From Oribacterium sp. NK2B42 (lineage in GTDB: Bacteria > Bacillota > Clostridia > Lachnospirales > Lachnospiraceae): DNA of 64,000 bases. Shown in pieces: positions 8,720-18,310 of this stretch. The notes under the pieces were generated by a model. The model was not told where the DNA came from. It worked only from the letters and a program-made list of their open reading frames with translations, and ran no database searches. The stretch's first letter is position 1. Each line of letters opens with the position of its first letter. The DNA is taken from positions 19,856 to 83,855 of the forward strand of contig NZ_AUJX01000014.1 of NCBI RefSeq assembly GCF_000424445.1, read 5' to 3'. Position numbers and translations under genes: made by a program.

Positions 8720-9925
8720 ATGGCAGAGGCAAATTATTCTATAACATCAGTCGGTCCCGGTGACCGATATATGAAAACACAGGTGGAGGCCCTCCTTGAA
8801 AAAGAAGGCATCCACTTAGATAAAAATCTGGATTACACGGCAGCCATGCTGGACGATGATTACAATGTCATCGCTACCGGCAGCTGTTTCGGAAACACTC
8901 TGAGATGCATGGCGGTAAGCTCCGACCATCAGGGAGAAGCCCTGATGAACGATATCGTATCCCATCTTATCGAATATCAGTTCGGCAGAGGTAACTATCA
9001 TATCTTTCTTTATACTAAATGCAACACAGCTCTTTTCTTCAACAGCCTCGGCTTTAAAGAAATAGCCCGTATGGAAGAATGCAATATCGTATTCATGGAA
9101 AACAAGAGAACCGGCTTCAGGGATTATCTTGAGAATCTAAAGAAGGAGACATTGGCACAGCTTAAGGAAATGGATTTTGAAAAAGCTAAGGCTTACGAAA
9201 CCCTGCTTGAAAATGATGCATCAGCTTCTGGAAGCGGTATTGCAGAAAACCCTGCGACACAGGCAGGTTCATCTGACACTGCTTCAGTAATGAGAAGCGA
9301 CGCTCCGGGTCTCAAGGTATCAGCAATCGTGATGAATGCAAATCCTTTCACCCTCGGTCACAGATATCTTGTAGAAAAAGCCATGGAGAACTGCGACATA
9401 CTCCATCTCTTCATGGTCTCCGAAGATGCGAGCCTTGTACCATTCGCCGTAAGACGTAAGCTTATAGAAGAAGGCACTGCTGACCTGAAGGGAATCATAT
9501 ATCATGACTCGGGCTCCTATATCATAAGCTCCGCAACCTTCCCGGCCTACTTCCAAAAAGGCGATAATGCTGTCATAAAGAGCCAGGCGGGAATAGACCT
9601 TCACGTATTCGAGGGAATTGCAAACAAACTCCATATCAATTCCCGATTCGTAGGAGATGAGCCCACCTCACTTGTAACAGGCATCTACAACGACATCATG
9701 TCCGAAGCCCTGCCCAAAGCCGGCATAGAATGCAACATAGTCCCCAGAAAGGAACATGACGGAAAAGCAATCTCTGCCTCCACCGTCAGAAAGTACATTC
9801 ATGACGGAGAGCTTGAAAGCATAAAAAACCTTGTTCCTGAGACGACATACAAATACTTCACTAGCGACGAAGCAAAAGAGGTAATTGATAAAATCAAAAG
9901 TGAAACAGATGTGATTCATTATTAA
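8720..9925 (+). CDS. citC: [Citrate (pro-3S)-lyase] ligase
   Basis: CitC acetylates the thiol of the citrate lyase prosthetic group with acetate and ATP, switching the enzyme on. The 401-residue protein has a GNAT-like N-terminal domain (about 1-140; ATGSCFGNTLRCMAV, TKCNTALFFNSLGF) and a nucleotidyltransferase domain (about 195-390) with NPFTLGHRYLVEKA as the HxGH-type ATP motif and ISASTVRKYI as the second motif. A linker rich in Ser/Ala/Gly joins them near 165-195. AGGAGAG lies just before the ATG. Its distance from citDEF and its place after two unrelated membrane genes are unusual, but domain order and motifs leave little doubt. Confidence 0.93.
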   Translation: MAEANYSITSVGPGDRYMKTQVEALLEKEGIHLDKNLDYTAAMLDDDYNVIATGSCFGNTLRCMAVSSDHQGEALMNDIVSHLIEYQFGRGNYHIFLYTKCNTALFFNSLGFKEIARMEECNIVFMENKRTGFRDYLENLKKETLAQLKEMDFEKAKAYETLLENDASASGSGIAENPATQAGSSDTASVMRSDAPGLKVSAIVMNANPFTLGHRYLVEKAMENCDILHLFMVSEDASLVPFAVRRKLIEEGTADLKGIIYHDSGSYIISSATFPAYFQKGDNAVIKSQAGIDLHVFEGIANKLHINSRFVGDEPTSLVTGIYNDIMSEALPKAGIECNIVPRKEHDGKAISASTVRKYIHDGELESIKNLVPETTYKYFTSDEAKEVIDKIKSETDVIHY

Positions 9926-9934
9926 TGAAAATTA

Positions 9935-10164
9935 GGCCGGAGGCGGAGGGCATCCATCTGAATGCGTTGAGCTGAGTCGAGAAAAATCAAACTTGGACAT
10001 CTTAGCGGCTCTTGGTTCCCTTTTCCTTAGCTCCCTCGCCAAGTCTGAGTTTTCATAAAAGTAAACTCAGACATTGGCGAGGGCCTAGAGCCGCTTAGAT
10101 GTCCAAGTTTAGATTTTTCCGACGAAGCGACTCGCATTCAGATGGATGCCCTCCGCCTCCGGCC
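9935..10164. repeat. 230-bp giant fold-back palindrome
   Basis: The outer arms are a perfect 32-bp inverted repeat (9935-9966 with 10133-10164). Inside, further blocks pair in register: GAGTCG/CGACTC, GAAAAATC/GATTTTTC, a long block around ACTTGGACATCT, AGCGGCTCT/AGAGCCGCT, then CCCTCGCC and GTCTGAGTTT with partners around an apex near 10056. Almost the whole span folds on itself. It lies between citC and efp with no ORF. No clear target-site duplication is seen. It may act as a terminator, a small RNA or a miniature mobile element. Confidence 0.9.
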
Positions 10165-10361
10165 GACCGATCGAGAAGAATGAAAAAAGTCAATGAAAGT
10201 ATTGCAAAATCGATGCCGATGTATTAAAATACATCAGTATTTTGTGAGCTCGAGTGCCGGAATGGCTTATCATGGTGCCACAAAGCACGAGAATTTAATT
10301 AAAAAAAGATAAACAAACCGAATAGAAATATTCAGTAGTTTCATTTATTTAGGAGGATTTT
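10165..10361 (+). promoter_or_regulatory. efp upstream region
   Basis: AT-rich DNA between the giant palindrome and efp. A strong AGGAGG site lies before the efp ATG. I see no convincing -35/-10 pair, though a promoter must lie here if the palindrome terminates transcription. Confidence 0.3.
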
Positions 10362-10919
10362 ATGGTATCAGCAGGTGATTTCAGAAACGGTGTCACACTC
10401 GAGATCGAAGGTCAGGTGGTTCAGATCATTGAGTTCCAGCACGTTAAGCCGGGTAAGGGAGCAGCTTTCGTAAGAACAAAGCTTAAAAACGTAATCAACG
10501 GTGGTGTAACAGAGCGTACATTCCGTCCTACAGAGAAGTTCCCTCCAGCACACATCGACAGACAGGATATGCAGTATCTTTATGATGACGGTGAGATGTA
10601 CAACTTCATGAATCCTGAAACATTTGAGCAGATCGCTCTTTCACACGATGAGATCGCTGATTCCATGAAGTTCGTTAAGGAGAACGAGACAGTTCGAGTT
10701 GATTCATATCAGGGCAAGGTATTCGCAGTAGAGCCACCTCTTAAGGTTACTCTTGAGGTTACACATACAGAACCGGGTGTAAAGGGCAATACAGCTACAG
10801 GTGCTACAAAGCCTGCAACTCTTGAGACAGGTGTTGATATCCAGGTTCCTCTTTTCATCAATATCGGAGACAAGGTTATCGTTTCAACACAGACAGGTCA
10901 GTACGAGTCTCGCGGCTAA
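10362..10919 (+). CDS. efp: Elongation factor P
   Basis: EF-P binds between the ribosomal P and E sites and relieves stalling at polyproline stretches. The 185-residue length and three-domain sequence are canonical. The tip loop reads PGKGAAF with Lys32 at the position modified in other species. The C-terminal domain shows [11 protein letters not shown] and [11 protein letters not shown]. No EpmA/EpmB modification genes are present in the window. AGGAGG lies about eight bases before the ATG. Confidence 0.97.
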   Translation: MVSAGDFRNGVTLEIEGQVVQIIEFQHVKPGKGAAFVRTKLKNVINGGVTERTFRPTEKFPPAHIDRQDMQYLYDDGEMYNFMNPETFEQIALSHDEIADSMKFVKENETVRVDSYQGKVFAVEPPLKVTLEVTHTEPGVKGNTATGATKPATLETGVDIQVPLFINIGDKVIVSTQTGQYESRG

Positions 10920-10939
10920 TTTTAGTTAAATAAAGATTT

Positions 10940-10990
10940 ACGGAGAAATCTCCGTTTTTGAGAAAGGTTTCCCGAAAGGAAACCTTTTTC
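10940..10990 (+). terminator. Tandem terminators after efp
   Basis: Two stem-loops in a row: ACGGAGA/TCTCCGT (10940-10955) followed by TTTT, and AAAGGTTTCC/GGAAACCTTT (10963-10987) followed by TTCTTTT. Confidence 0.88.
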
Positions 10991-11032
10991 TTTTACTGTA
11001 ATAAAAATGTTTTATCATAAAGGAGTTTTACA

Positions 11033-12838
11033 TTGACTACCATACTTAATGTTATCGGAGATGCGGTAAGAACGGGTTTTGCACTTTGCGGTTATGATTC
11101 AGAGCTTGGAAAGGTGACTGTTTCCAATCGTCCTGATCTTTGCGAGTACCAGTGTAACGGTGCCATGGCCGGCGCTAAGCAGTATCACAAAAAGCCTATT
11201 GATATCGCAAATGAAGTTGTAGAAAAGCTTAAGGATATGAAGAGAGATGATATCCTTATGTTCTCAGAAGTTTCAGCGGTTATGCCCGGATTCATAAACA
11301 TTAACCTGTCACAGGAGCTGGTTAAGAAATACCTTAACGAGATGACCTTCCGTGAGGATCTGGGACTTGATGCCCATGAGGGAAAGAAAATCATCGTAGA
11401 TTACGGCGGAGCCAATGTTGCAAAGCCACTTCATGTTGGACACCTTCGTTCCGCTGTTATCGGAGAAACCATCAAGAGAATGGCTAAGCAGCAGGGAAAT
11501 GAAGTTATAGGTGATGTTCACCTCGGGGACTGGGGACTTCAGATGGGACTTATCATAGCTGAGCTTGAGGACAGAGGACAGCTTGATGAAGAACTTGATA
11601 TAGCACAGCTTGAGGAGATATATCCTTTCGCTTCCGGTAAAGCAAAGGAAAAGAATGAGGACGGAACACTGGTTAATCCGGAGTTCGCGGAACGTGCTCA
11701 TACCGCAACTGTAAAGCTTCAGGAGGGTGACCCTAAGTACCGTGAGGTATGGAAGAGAATCATGGAAGTTTCTGTAGCTGATCTCAAGAAGAACTATGGA
11801 AACCTTGATGTTCATTTTGATCTATGGAAGGGAGAAAGCGATGCCCAACAGTATATTCCGGGACTTATACAGGATCTTATTGAAAAGGGTCTTGCCTATG
11901 AATCTCAGGGAGCTCTGGTGGTTGATGTAAATGAGCCCGAGGATCCTAAAGAGATACCTCCATGTATGGTACGAAAATCTGACGGAGGTGCCCTTTACGC
12001 CACATCAGATCTTGGTACCATCATTGAACGTGAAAAGCTCTATAAGCCGGATGAATACATTTACATTGCGGACAGTCGTCAGTCACTTCACTATACTCAG
12101 TTCTTCAGAGTTGCCCGCAAGGCAGGTTATGTAAGACCTGATGAGGAACTTAAGTTCATAGGCTTTGGCACCATGAACGGTAAGGACGGAAAGCCTTTCA
12201 AGACCCGTGAAGGCGGTGTGCTCCGGCTTGAGAAGCTCATAGCGGAGACCAATGCAAGGGTTCTTGACAGGATCAGGGAATCAAGGGGAGATGAGATAAG
12301 TCCTGAGGAAGCTGAAAAGATCGCTTCCATTGTAGGTCTGGCTGCCCTTAAGTACGGTGATCTCAGTAACCAGGCTACAAAGGATTATATCTTTGATCTT
12401 GATAAATTCACTGCATTTGAAGGAAATACCGGACCATATATCCTTTATACTATTGTCCGTATAAGCTCTATTATTCGTAAATTTATGCAGGAACAGGGCA
12501 TGGGGGATGATATATCGGTAAAGGATTATATTAAAGCTCACGCCGTGGACTTTGAGATCCTTCCTGTAGAGGATAAGAGCGGACACACTCTGGAAACACT
12601 CCTCACAAGATATCAGGATGAGATAAAAGGTGCATGGAGAGAGCTTGCACCTCATCGTATATGTTCATATATTTATGAAGTGTCCAATGCTTTCAACAGC
12701 TTTTATCATGACGTTAAGTTCCTGAGCGAGTCTGATGAGAAAAAGAAGTATGGCTACATGAGCCTTCTCATGCTCACCTGGAAGACCCTCACCACCTGCA
12801 TAGAAACCTTAGGATTTTCTGCTCCGGAAAGGATGTGA
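11033..12838 (+). CDS. argS: Arginyl-tRNA synthetase
   Basis: A class I synthetase that charges tRNA-Arg with arginine. The 601-residue protein has an N-terminal additional domain, the HIGH-type motif in VAKPLHVGHLRSAVIG, the KMSKS-region equivalent FGTMNGKDGKPFKTREGG, and a C-terminal anticodon-binding DALR-type domain ending in LLMLTWKTL. The start codon is TTG, supported by AAAGGAG ten bases upstream and by absence of a better in-frame start. The first of two hairpin elements begins four bases after the stop. Confidence 0.96.
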   Translation: MTTILNVIGDAVRTGFALCGYDSELGKVTVSNRPDLCEYQCNGAMAGAKQYHKKPIDIANEVVEKLKDMKRDDILMFSEVSAVMPGFININLSQELVKKYLNEMTFREDLGLDAHEGKKIIVDYGGANVAKPLHVGHLRSAVIGETIKRMAKQQGNEVIGDVHLGDWGLQMGLIIAELEDRGQLDEELDIAQLEEIYPFASGKAKEKNEDGTLVNPEFAERAHTATVKLQEGDPKYREVWKRIMEVSVADLKKNYGNLDVHFDLWKGESDAQQYIPGLIQDLIEKGLAYESQGALVVDVNEPEDPKEIPPCMVRKSDGGALYATSDLGTIIEREKLYKPDEYIYIADSRQSLHYTQFFRVARKAGYVRPDEELKFIGFGTMNGKDGKPFKTREGGVLRLEKLIAETNARVLDRIRESRGDEISPEEAEKIASIVGLAALKYGDLSNQATKDYIFDLDKFTAFEGNTGPYILYTIVRISSIIRKFMQEQGMGDDISVKDYIKAHAVDFEILPVEDKSGHTLETLLTRYQDEIKGAWRELAPHRICSYIYEVSNAFNSFYHDVKFLSESDEKKKYGYMSLLMLTWKTLTTCIETLGFSAPERM

Positions 12839-12842
12839 GGGA

Positions 12843-12938
12843 GGAGTTTTGCATCAGCAAAACTCCGACCGATATGGCAAGAGCGGAGCTCTTGTCCCGA
12901 AGGGATCAGGTGAAGGCCTTCCCCAGGCCGAACCTGAC
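12843..12938 (+). repeat. Modular hairpin element, copy B
   Basis: Same architecture as the copy at 8610-8706: hairpin GGAGTTTTGC/GCAAAACTCC (12843-12866, loop ATCA), core GACCGATATGG (12867-12877), hairpin CAAGAGC/GCTCTTG (12878-12894), TCCCGAAGGGA (12895-12905), and TCAGGT...ACCTGA with nested GGCC pairs. Compared with copy A, bases in the first and second stems change in compensatory fashion (GTAG/CTAC to GGAG/CTCC; CGAGAGC to CAAGAGC with matching partners). Confidence 0.82.
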
Positions 12939-12946
12939 CTGACAGA

Positions 12947-13143
12947 GGAGTTTTGCATCAGCAAAACTCCGACCGATATGGGGATAGGAGAAAATGCCAT
13001 TGAGATGCGCTTTGCGCAGGCATTTTCGTTTGATTTCGACGAAGTCGAAACCAGCCTCGCCGGCTGGATGGCATCCTCGTTTGGAGAAACGAGGATATAT
13101 TCCCGAAGGGGTCAGAAGCGGTTTTCCCCAGACCGCTTCTGAC
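12947..13143 (+). repeat. Modular hairpin element, copy C (expanded)
   Basis: It begins with the same first hairpin and GACCGATATGG core as copy B (12947-12981). The single second stem is replaced by several: GAAAATGCC/GGCATTTTC with inner TGCGC/GCGCA, TTTCGAC/GTCGAAA, CCAGCC/GGCTGG and ATCCTCGTTT/AAACGAGGAT. The TCCCGAAGGGG core returns, and the last stem is GTCAGAAGCGGT/ACCGCTTCTGAC ending in CTGACC as in the other copies. So the cores are fixed and the middle is variable. Confidence 0.82.
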
Positions 13144-13193
13144 CAGGCGGGTACGATCAATTACACCATTTCAAAAAATAGAAGAGGTTAATA

Positions 13194-13754
13194 ATGAAAT
13201 ATTTCATTGCCAGTGACATACACGGTTCAGCATACTGGTGCAGAAAAACATTGGAAGCCTATGGAAAGATAGGTGCGGAGCGCCTGATACTGCTCGGCGA
13301 CTTACTGTACCATGGACCCAGAAACGATCTTCCCAGGGAGTATGCACCTAAAGAGGTTATAGACATGCTGAATCCTCTGAAGGATAAAATATGGGCCGTA
13401 AGAGGAAACTGTGAAGCTGAGGTAGATCAGATGGTGCTTAAATTCCCTGTGCTTTCGGACTATGCAATACTGGTTCTGAATGGTCATACCATTTTTGCAA
13501 CTCATGGGCATCTCTTTAATGAAGAAAAGCTTCCGCCTTTATCCAACGGGGATGTGCTTCTTCACGGGCATACCCATCTTATCAATGCTGAGAAGCTTGA
13601 GAAGGACGGTGTTCACTTTTATCATTTGAATCCGGGCAGCACCTCCATTCCGAAGGGAGGAAACCCAAACAGCTATGCTCTGATAGATGGTGATGTATTC
13701 ACTATATATGATTTTGAAGGAAATGTACTTAAGAGTATGGATCTGTCCTTTTAA
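13194..13754 (+). CDS. yfcE: YfcE-type metallophosphodiesterase
   Basis: A 186-residue cytoplasmic calcineurin-like phosphoesterase of the YfcE/MJ0936 group. The dimetal motifs are complete: SDIHG near residue 8, GDLLYHG near 36, RGNCE near 72, THGHLF near 101 and HGHTH near 120, with NPGSTSIPK near the end. E. coli YfcE hydrolyses phosphodiester bonds in model substrates; the natural substrate is unclear. AGAGG lies before the ATG. It sits 27 bases before the phosphatase pair but I see no functional link. Confidence 0.9.
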   Translation: MKYFIASDIHGSAYWCRKTLEAYGKIGAERLILLGDLLYHGPRNDLPREYAPKEVIDMLNPLKDKIWAVRGNCEAEVDQMVLKFPVLSDYAILVLNGHTIFATHGHLFNEEKLPPLSNGDVLLHGHTHLINAEKLEKDGVHFYHLNPGSTSIPKGGNPNSYALIDGDVFTIYDFEGNVLKSMDLSF

Positions 13755-13781
13755 TGACTTGTATAAAGAAGAGGTGGACTG

Positions 13782-16061
13782 ATGACCGGCATTTCGACGG
13801 TAACGTTAATATTCATCTTATTTGGTTTGATCATATTGATTTTTTCCGCATCTTATTTTGTTATGTTTAAAAGATACGGTAAGGATGCTGCGGCTTACGA
13901 TCCTGAAAGCAAACAGAGAGGCAGCATTTTCTTTAAGCTGTCCAGCGCTGTCATTGGGATTGTTGTTATAACTCTGATACTTTCTTCCATTATCAGCATT
14001 TTTGCCATAAAAAGAGTCCATTCTTTTACAGAGAAGATAAATACAGGCTTTGCCAATGGTGCCGCTGACTTAAGTGAGGCAGCAATGATAGCCGATCTTG
14101 AGGATCAGGTCGGAGATCAGCTGAGTGAAAAAATAGCCTATGTTAACGAAGCTGTCAACAGCTACATGGATGATGCGGTTTTTCTACAGTCCTACATGAA
14201 TGATATTTACAAAAATGCCGATAATTATCATCCCCTGCAGGTATCGGATGTGTCTATGGATATGGCAGGAAAACTTTCCCTGTACAAATTACTTGCAAAC
14301 AAGGACATCCGTTATGAGGAAGGGGTAAAAGAGGAGGCTGAATACGCTGCGAATATCGTTAAGCTGTTTAAACCTTTAAAACATGTTAATTCTGAATATG
14401 TAGATCTCTATGTGGCTACGGAAACAGGAGTACTTATAAGCTATGATGATTTTGCTGAAATAGCTGCAGCGGCTGAAGAAAGTGAAAGGTTCTATGAATT
14501 CAGGTCAAGGGACTGGTACAGGCAGGCAAAAAATGATCGTGAGATCAGGTTTATTTCAAGATATGTTGATTCATTTATAAAGGGTAATGTAACAACATGT
14601 GCCATACCCTTCTATGACGGTAAGGGTGATTTTGCGGGCTGTGTCGGTATGGATATATATACGGATAATCTGTATCAGACGATGGTAAACAGCAATATTT
14701 CCGACAACATGGAAGCCTATGTTGTTGAGTCCTCCGGCAGGATACTTGCGAGTAAGGATATGGAGGAAGGTACCGCTGACACGAGCTTTCCAGGTATTGA
14801 GGAGCTTAAAAGTAAGCTTGATAGTAAGGGAACTGATGAAACAGTAATATATACAGTTGATGATAATGATGGAAAATGTTATATCGGAGCCTCATATATC
14901 AGGCATACTGATTGGATCTTCGTTGTAAAGGCACCCATGGAATCATATACAAGGGCGGCAACCGAGATCAGGTCAGACATCGGTAACAGCATCGCGGTCA
15001 TATCGAAGAATTTTGATATGACTATACAGCAGGTTATAAATCATTGTCTCGTTATATTTGCGTTTCTCCTTGTTCTGGCTTCAGTATTTTCTGCTATTCA
15101 TTCATTGAAGGTGATAAAACCTGTCAGATGCCTTGAAAAGGATGTGCTGAGGTTTTCAAAGGGCGACCTTTCACACAGGAGTAAGGTTGATACGAGGGAT
15201 GAGATCGGAGACCTAGCAAGATCCTTTAACGGTATGGCAGCATCCATCCAGCAGTACATGGAAACCATAAAGATTGTAACCGCAAAGGAAGAGCGTATAG
15301 CAACTGAGCTTTCCATGGCAAAGGATATCCAGACAAGCCTTCTTCCAAACAATTTCCCGGCTTTCCCGGACAGGCAGGATTTCGATATTTATGCTTCCAT
15401 GGATCCCGCCAAGGTAGTTGGAGGAGACTTTTATGATTTCTTCCTGGTTGATGAAGATCATCTTGCAATCGTTATGGCGGATGTATCCGGAAAGGGGGTT
15501 CCGGCATCACTTTTCATGGCTGTTGCAAAGACTCTCATTAAAACCCATGCTTACATTGAAGATTCTCCGGAAAAGATATTCAGCTTCGTAAATAAGGTTA
15601 TCTGTGAGAACAATCAGGACGATATGTTCGTGACCGCATGGCTTGGGATACTGGATCTCAAAACCGGTCTGGTGAAAGCTGTTAATGCAGGACATGAGTA
15701 TCCTGCCATGATGCTTCCGGGGAAAGGCTTTTCGCTTTACAAGGATGTACATACAGTGCCTGTCGGATGTATGGATGGTATAAGCTTTAAGCAATATGAA
15801 TTCATGCTGCCTCCGGGCAGTAAGCTTTATCTCTATACGGACGGTGTTACGGAAGCAACAAATAAGGAAGAAAAATTGTTCGGGACTGACAGGATGATGG
15901 AAGCATTAAACAAGGTATATGACAAAACTCCCGAGGAGATACTCAGCTTCATGAAAAAGAGTATAAATGACTTTGTGGGGGAAGCACCTCAGTTTGATGA
16001 CTTTACTATGCTTTGCGTTCAGTTTAATGGCATATCTACGCAGAAAGGCGGAGAGTCATGA
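13782..16061 (+). CDS. Membrane SpoIIE/RsbU-type Ser phosphatase with sensor domain (1)
   Basis: The 759-residue protein has two N-terminal membrane helices (about 7-29 and 51-77), an extracytoplasmic Cache-like sensor region (about 80-405), a third helix (about 415-437), a HAMP domain (about 440-495; IKPVRCLEKDV, DEIGDLARSFNGM) and a PP2C/SpoIIE phosphatase domain (about 515-750). The phosphatase metal motifs are visible: VVGGDFYDFF, MADVSGKG, TDGVTEATN and DDFTML. Such RsbU-type enzymes dephosphorylate an anti-anti-sigma (STAS) protein in response to a signal. It overlaps its paralogue by four bases (ATGA at 16058). Start supported by GAGGTGG. Confidence 0.88.
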   Translation: MTGISTVTLIFILFGLIILIFSASYFVMFKRYGKDAAAYDPESKQRGSIFFKLSSAVIGIVVITLILSSIISIFAIKRVHSFTEKINTGFANGAADLSEAAMIADLEDQVGDQLSEKIAYVNEAVNSYMDDAVFLQSYMNDIYKNADNYHPLQVSDVSMDMAGKLSLYKLLANKDIRYEEGVKEEAEYAANIVKLFKPLKHVNSEYVDLYVATETGVLISYDDFAEIAAAAEESERFYEFRSRDWYRQAKNDREIRFISRYVDSFIKGNVTTCAIPFYDGKGDFAGCVGMDIYTDNLYQTMVNSNISDNMEAYVVESSGRILASKDMEEGTADTSFPGIEELKSKLDSKGTDETVIYTVDDNDGKCYIGASYIRHTDWIFVVKAPMESYTRAATEIRSDIGNSIAVISKNFDMTIQQVINHCLVIFAFLLVLASVFSAIHSLKVIKPVRCLEKDVLRFSKGDLSHRSKVDTRDEIGDLARSFNGMAASIQQYMETIKIVTAKEERIATELSMAKDIQTSLLPNNFPAFPDRQDFDIYASMDPAKVVGGDFYDFFLVDEDHLAIVMADVSGKGVPASLFMAVAKTLIKTHAYIEDSPEKIFSFVNKVICENNQDDMFVTAWLGILDLKTGLVKAVNAGHEYPAMMLPGKGFSLYKDVHTVPVGCMDGISFKQYEFMLPPGSKLYLYTDGVTEATNKEEKLFGTDRMMEALNKVYDKTPEEILSFMKKSINDFVGEAPQFDDFTMLCVQFNGISTQKGGES

Positions 16062-18283
16062 ATCATCAGAACCTACAGGACAGACTTAAAACCCGGCTGG
16101 GTGGTAAAAAAAGGAAGAGAAAGCGGTCGGCATTTGCCGGAAAACTTACAGGCATGATTCTTTTGGCGACAATGGCTGCCATAGCGCTTTCTACTATTGT
16201 TTGTGTGTATGCATTAAGAAGGGTTCACGACGAAGCGAAAAACGAAAGTATCAGCTTCGGTATGGATGCAATGTCAAAAAGCAGGGAGGCACTTCTTGCT
16301 TCCTTCAGGGATAATGTCAGTAATACAGTCAGAGACAAAGCTAATATTGCGAGTTGGAATTTATACACATATATGGAGGATGTGGAATATCTTTCTATGT
16401 ATGCGGAGGAAATACTTGAGGACACGGGGAAATTCATAAAGAAAGACATATCCTTGATTGAAAAAATACCCATAGGGTACAGAAAACTGTTTCTGACACT
16501 TTGCGATGAAGATGTTAAGTATGAAGGCTTTGACCAGGCAAAGGCGGGGTATCTTGCCAATATTGAGGATATCGCAAGATCCATGTCCGATCGTCATTCT
16601 GAGATAATCGCAATATATATTGCTACAGAAGATGGCCTGATGCTTACCTATGATGAAAATTTATCATCAACCGGGCAGGGTATAGCAAATACAAAGTATT
16701 ATGATTATAAAAATACAGAATGGTACCGGCTTGGAATGAAAAAAAGCACCTTACCTGTTTTTACCGAACGCTATAAGGACGGCTTCGGGAGGGGAGATGT
16801 AGTGACCTGTGTTGCGCCTTTCTGCTATAAGAACGGAGACATTGCCGGCTGCGTGGCATTGGATGTGAAAGCTCTGGATATCTATACTCCGATTGTGGAT
16901 ATGGGTGCAAATGAGACAGAAACCGCTTTTATTGTGGATGATAAAGGTACTATTCTTGTGGAAAAGGATGGTTATCATGATGCAGATGATATGGTGACCA
17001 TATTCGATTCGGAAAAACATCCCGATCTTTTTGAGATAAGTGACATGATCGGGAAGGATGAAAAGAACGGAGCGGCTTTCTGGACGGATCCGGAAACCAT
17101 GGAGGAGTATCTTTTTGCCTTTGCTGAAATAGAATATACCAACCTGAAGCTTGTGATAAAGAGTCCCGTAAGCTCTGTGCTTGGTCCTATAGATAACATA
17201 GATAATGAAATACAGCAAAATACAGAGCTTATGAATAAATCTATAGAAAATACCATAGTGTCCATGCTTGGCTTATGTTTTTTACTGTTTTTTGTTCTGA
17301 GTATAATTTCTGTGTATATTGCGGGAAAAGTGTCGTATAATCTTAGTAATCCCCTGAGGGTTCTTTCGGAGGATATGAAAAAGATAAGTCTCGGGAACCT
17401 GAAATACAGGACTTTAGTGTATACGAATGATGAAATAGGAAGTCTTGCCGTATCCTTCAACAACATGGCGGAATCTCTTGAAAAATATCAGGCGGATATG
17501 AAAGAAGCTGTTTCCAGGGAAGAACATACTGCAATGGAACTGTCTCTGGCTACGGATATACAGGCACATATGCTGCCGGTGAATTTTTCGGAGTTTACGG
17601 AAGGACGGAATTTCGATCTCTATGCAACCATGACGCCCGCTAAAGAAGTTGCGGGAGACTTTTATGATTTTTTCAGAATCGACGATGATAATATCGTACT
17701 GGTGATAGCAGATGTTTCGGGTAAGGGCGTACCGGCGGCTCTTTTTATGATGATCAGCAAGATTCTCATAAAGACCAATGCTTTTGCCGAAAGTTCACCT
17801 TCAGAGCTTTTTCGCATAGTTAACAATCAGCTTTGTGATCATAATGATGAGAATATGTTCGTTACCGCATGGCTTGCAAAAATAGATATCAATACAGGTA
17901 AAGTTACTGCGGTCAATGCCGGACATGAATATCCTTCCCTAAAGCAGCCTAAGGGAAGGTTTGAGCTTATGGAGGATGTTCATGGTCTCCCGTTGGGTGT
18001 GCTTGAAGGCTCAAGATATAAGGAATATGAGTTCCAGCTGAAAGAAGAAGCTTCTCTTTTTACCTATACAGACGGAGTTCCGGAAGCCACTGATGTGGGG
18101 GACGAGCAGTTTGGTACAGACAGGATGCTGGAAGCGTTGAACAAAGATCCCGATGCTGTTCCGATGCAGCTTCTTAAAGAGGTAAAGAAAAAAATAGACA
18201 ATTTTGTGGGGGAGTCGGAACAGTTTGATGATATTACCATGTTGGGATTCTGCTACAAGGGTAACTGCAGAGATGAATTATAA
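16058..18283 (+). CDS. Membrane SpoIIE/RsbU-type Ser phosphatase with sensor domain (2)
   Basis: A 741-residue paralogue of the upstream gene with the same order: a basic cytoplasmic N-terminus (residues 1-25, KKRKRKR), one helix (about 26-50), a Cache-like sensor region (about 60-395), a helix (about 405-428), HAMP (DEIGSLAVSFNNM) and a PP2C/SpoIIE domain with EVAGDFYDFF, IADVSGKG, TDGVPEAT and DDITML. It lacks the extra N-terminal helix of the first copy. The sensor regions differ much more than the phosphatase domains, suggesting the two respond to different signals but feed one switch. Translation is coupled to the first gene. Confidence 0.87.
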   Translation: MNHQNLQDRLKTRLGGKKRKRKRSAFAGKLTGMILLATMAAIALSTIVCVYALRRVHDEAKNESISFGMDAMSKSREALLASFRDNVSNTVRDKANIASWNLYTYMEDVEYLSMYAEEILEDTGKFIKKDISLIEKIPIGYRKLFLTLCDEDVKYEGFDQAKAGYLANIEDIARSMSDRHSEIIAIYIATEDGLMLTYDENLSSTGQGIANTKYYDYKNTEWYRLGMKKSTLPVFTERYKDGFGRGDVVTCVAPFCYKNGDIAGCVALDVKALDIYTPIVDMGANETETAFIVDDKGTILVEKDGYHDADDMVTIFDSEKHPDLFEISDMIGKDEKNGAAFWTDPETMEEYLFAFAEIEYTNLKLVIKSPVSSVLGPIDNIDNEIQQNTELMNKSIENTIVSMLGLCFLLFFVLSIISVYIAGKVSYNLSNPLRVLSEDMKKISLGNLKYRTLVYTNDEIGSLAVSFNNMAESLEKYQADMKEAVSREEHTAMELSLATDIQAHMLPVNFSEFTEGRNFDLYATMTPAKEVAGDFYDFFRIDDDNIVLVIADVSGKGVPAALFMMISKILIKTNAFAESSPSELFRIVNNQLCDHNDENMFVTAWLAKIDINTGKVTAVNAGHEYPSLKQPKGRFELMEDVHGLPLGVLEGSRYKEYEFQLKEEASLFTYTDGVPEATDVGDEQFGTDRMLEALNKDPDAVPMQLLKEVKKKIDNFVGESEQFDDITMLGFCYKGNCRDEL

Positions 18284-18310
18284 AGTACCATACGGAGAGG
18301 TGCGATAGTT

